Origin: Virgibacillus subterraneus | GTDB lineage: Bacteria > Bacillota > Bacilli > Bacillales > Amphibacillaceae | Assembly (NCBI RefSeq): GCF_900110695.1 | Contig: NZ_FOEH01000001.1 | Coordinates: 620,001 to 684,000 of the forward strand | Length of the DNA stretch: 64,000 nucleotides | Reading direction: 5' to 3' | In this document: positions 62,900-64,000 of the stretch, in pieces | Numbering within the stretch: position 1 is the first letter of the stretch | How the letters are laid out: every line of letters begins with the position of its first letter | Program-made: the position numbers and the translations under genes | Notes under the pieces: model-generated | Database searches by the model: none | What the model saw: only the letters and a program-made list of their open reading frames with translations | Told to the model about the DNA's origin: nothing

Positions 62900-62965
62900 T
62901 TGACATGAAGATGAAAGCGTTTTACTATTGTATTTACAAAAGTTTCACATGAATACAAATGTAAA
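62900..62965 (+). promoter_or_regulatory. glucitol operon promoter with cre box and SorC palindrome
   Basis: TTGACA (62900-62905), 17 nt, TACTAT (62923-62928). A cre-like TGAAAGCGTTTTAC (62912-62925, two mismatches to the 15-nt consensus) occupies the spacer. TTTACA-N21-TGTAAA (62933-62965) begins at the expected transcription start. The layout fits dual control: CcpA repression and a SorC repressor released by inducer. Confidence 0.75.
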
Positions 62966-62983
62966 GAAAAGGGGGCCGATACA

Positions 62984-63382
62984 ATGTGGGGAACTTTTAT
63001 TTTCATATTTGCTTTTATTTGGGGATTACAGTTTTTGATGACTCATTTTCAGGTCAAGCATTATAAGTCTGAAATTAAAAAACTGAGCAGAAGAGACTCT
63101 GGATATTTAGGAACAGGCTATTACAAGAAAAGATTAGGTAATGGCGCAATCATTGTACTTGTCTGTGATGAAAAGTCACATATTATTGATGCAAAAGTTA
63201 TGAAAGGTATAACAGTTTTTGCTAGATTCAATGATATTAAACAATTAGTAGGTATGAAGTTGGAGGAGACGAGATTTGTAGATTTCTTATCAAAAAAAGA
63301 ATATCACGCTCTTTCCAATGCCGTTGATATGATTAAAAAAGAATTAAACAAAGGAAAGGAGAATAAAGCATGGATTTCTTAA
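62984..63382 (+). CDS. gutM: glucitol operon accessory protein GutM
   Basis: 132 residues. An N-terminal membrane helix (FIFIFAFIWGLQFLMTHF) precedes a soluble domain with SRRDSGYLGTGYYKKRLGNG, the mark of the GutM/SrlM family found between the regulator and srlA in glucitol PTS operons. Its function is described as a transcriptional activator or accessory, but the mechanism is unclear. GAAAAGGGGG precedes ATG. It overlaps srlA by 13 nt. Confidence 0.88.
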   Translation: MWGTFIFIFAFIWGLQFLMTHFQVKHYKSEIKKLSRRDSGYLGTGYYKKRLGNGAIIVLVCDEKSHIIDAKVMKGITVFARFNDIKQLVGMKLEETRFVDFLSKKEYHALSNAVDMIKKELNKGKENKAWIS

Positions 63383-63912
63383 TCACGCTTGCAGAAGGCT
63401 TTATTGGAATGTTTCAGGCTGGCGGAGATACATTTATGGGCCTTGTAACGGGCATCATTCCATTGTTAATTGTTTTGATTACAGCTGTAAACGCTTTAAT
63501 TAAATTTATCGGGGAAGAAAGGGTATTTAAATTCGCTCAATATTGTACGAAGTATTTTATTTTACGGTATACGATCTTTCCATTTTTAGCAGTGTTTTTC
63601 CTAACAAATCCAATGTGCTATACGTTCGGTCGTTTCTTGCCTGAAAAACAAAAACCAGCTTTTTATGACTCTGCGGTTTCATTTGTTCACCCAATTACCG
63701 GTTTATTTCCACATGCGAATCCGGCTGAATTGTTTGTTTATACAGGGATAGCAGCTGGTATAACAGAACTAGGGCTATCTACCGGTCCACTAGCACTTCG
63801 GTTTTTACTTGTCGGAATAGTAGTAATGTTATTGAGAGGCTTTGTTACAGAGCTTATTACGAATCGAATGATTAAAAACAGACAACAGGAATCTGAAAAT
63901 ATTGCGGCATAG
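63370..63912 (+). CDS. srlA: PTS glucitol/sorbitol transporter subunit IIC
   Basis: 180 residues, normal length for SrlA (EIIC2). Four to five membrane helices, with FLTNPMCYTFGRFLPEKQKP and SFVHPITGLFPHANPAELF, both characteristic of the family. It forms the membrane channel with SrlE and takes up D-glucitol, which is phosphorylated at C6 by the IIB/IIA parts. AAGGAG before the ATG lies inside gutM. Confidence 0.95.
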   Translation: MDFLITLAEGFIGMFQAGGDTFMGLVTGIIPLLIVLITAVNALIKFIGEERVFKFAQYCTKYFILRYTIFPFLAVFFLTNPMCYTFGRFLPEKQKPAFYDSAVSFVHPITGLFPHANPAELFVYTGIAAGITELGLSTGPLALRFLLVGIVVMLLRGFVTELITNRMIKNRQQESENIAA

Positions 63913-63936
63913 CAATAATGGTGAGGAGGATAATCT

Positions 63937-64000
63937 ATGAGTGAATATCAAGCTGTAAAAGTTTCAAAAGGTTCATCTGGATGGGGAGGTCCACTTATTA
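63937..64000 (+). CDS. srlE: PTS glucitol/sorbitol subunit IIBC (SrlE), truncated by window end
   Basis: Only the first 21 residues are visible: MSEYQAVKVSKGSSGWGGPL and one more. The GxGGWGGPL-like start is the known opening of SrlE, where a cysteine-independent SSGWGGPL precedes the IIB domain. GAGGAGG lies 6 nt before the ATG, 24 nt after srlA. SrlB (IIA) presumably follows outside the window. Confidence 0.88.
   Translation, partial: MSEYQAVKVSKGSSGWGGPLI

Overview
The window is from a low-GC Gram-positive bacterium, most likely a halotolerant member of the Bacillaceae (Oceanobacillus/Virgibacillus-like). This rests on strong GGAGG-type ribosome binding sites, TTG/GTG starts, sigma-A promoters, CcpA (cre) boxes, a YesL/DUF624 homologue, FIMAH-domain secreted proteins and SorC-family regulators. 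No rRNA, tRNA or CRISPR array was seen.

Region 1 (1-12.9 kb, visibly AT-rich, all +) is a surface-polysaccharide locus. It has a FemAB-like transferase (cut by the window edge), GT2 and GT4 glycosyltransferases, a UDP-sugar dehydrogenase, a Wzy-like polymerase, a Wzx-like flippase and two sulfotransferases. Two gene-poor stretches (7.4-8.35 and 12.9-13.9 kb) hold gene fossils, including recognisable pieces of a GT2 enzyme and a DegT-type aminotransferase.

Region 2 (13.9-23.7 kb, +) begins with a compact sulfate-activation operon: ATP sulfurylase, an SLC13-type permease, APS kinase, CysQ phosphatase and a DegT aminotransferase. A second polysaccharide module follows: GT2, a second flippase and an asparagine-synthase-like protein. 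PAPS is made and PAP removed, no PAPS reductase is present, and two sulfotransferases lie next door. The simplest reading is a sulfated exopolysaccharide.

Region 3 (24.4-57.4 kb) is a large glycan-catabolic locus. It contains an FAD oxidoreductase, two secreted beta-propeller proteins (one with FIMAH and carbohydrate-binding-like domains), a frameshifted yesL, an ABC sugar importer, five full Gfo/Idh/MocA dehydrogenases plus one C-terminal-half relative, esterases, an enolase-superfamily enzyme, a DHDPS-family lyase, a xylose-isomerase-like enzyme, a ROK kinase and NagA. No glycoside hydrolase or classical lyase is recognised, which suggests an oxidative route of glycoside cleavage. A divergent regulator with a degenerate GGDEF domain plus HTH (40.0-41.4 kb) sits beside AAAGACA-N11-TGTCTTT-type operators. 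The same operator, with the same -35/-10 layout, lies before both the catabolic operon and the ABC transporter operon.

Region 4 (57.9-64 kb) is a polyol locus: two paralogous SorC regulators, a zinc-type polyol dehydrogenase with glpD on the minus strand, and the start of a PTS glucitol operon (gutM, srlA, srlE). A palindrome with half-sites TTACA/TGTAA separated by exactly 21 nt occurs at three of its promoters.

Three arrays of a 21-bp tandem repeat (core AAACTCGAGCGA, same orientation) sit just downstream of gene 3' ends at about 23.7, 39.6 and 57.4 kb. A foldable inverted-repeat element lies at 49.56-49.78 kb.
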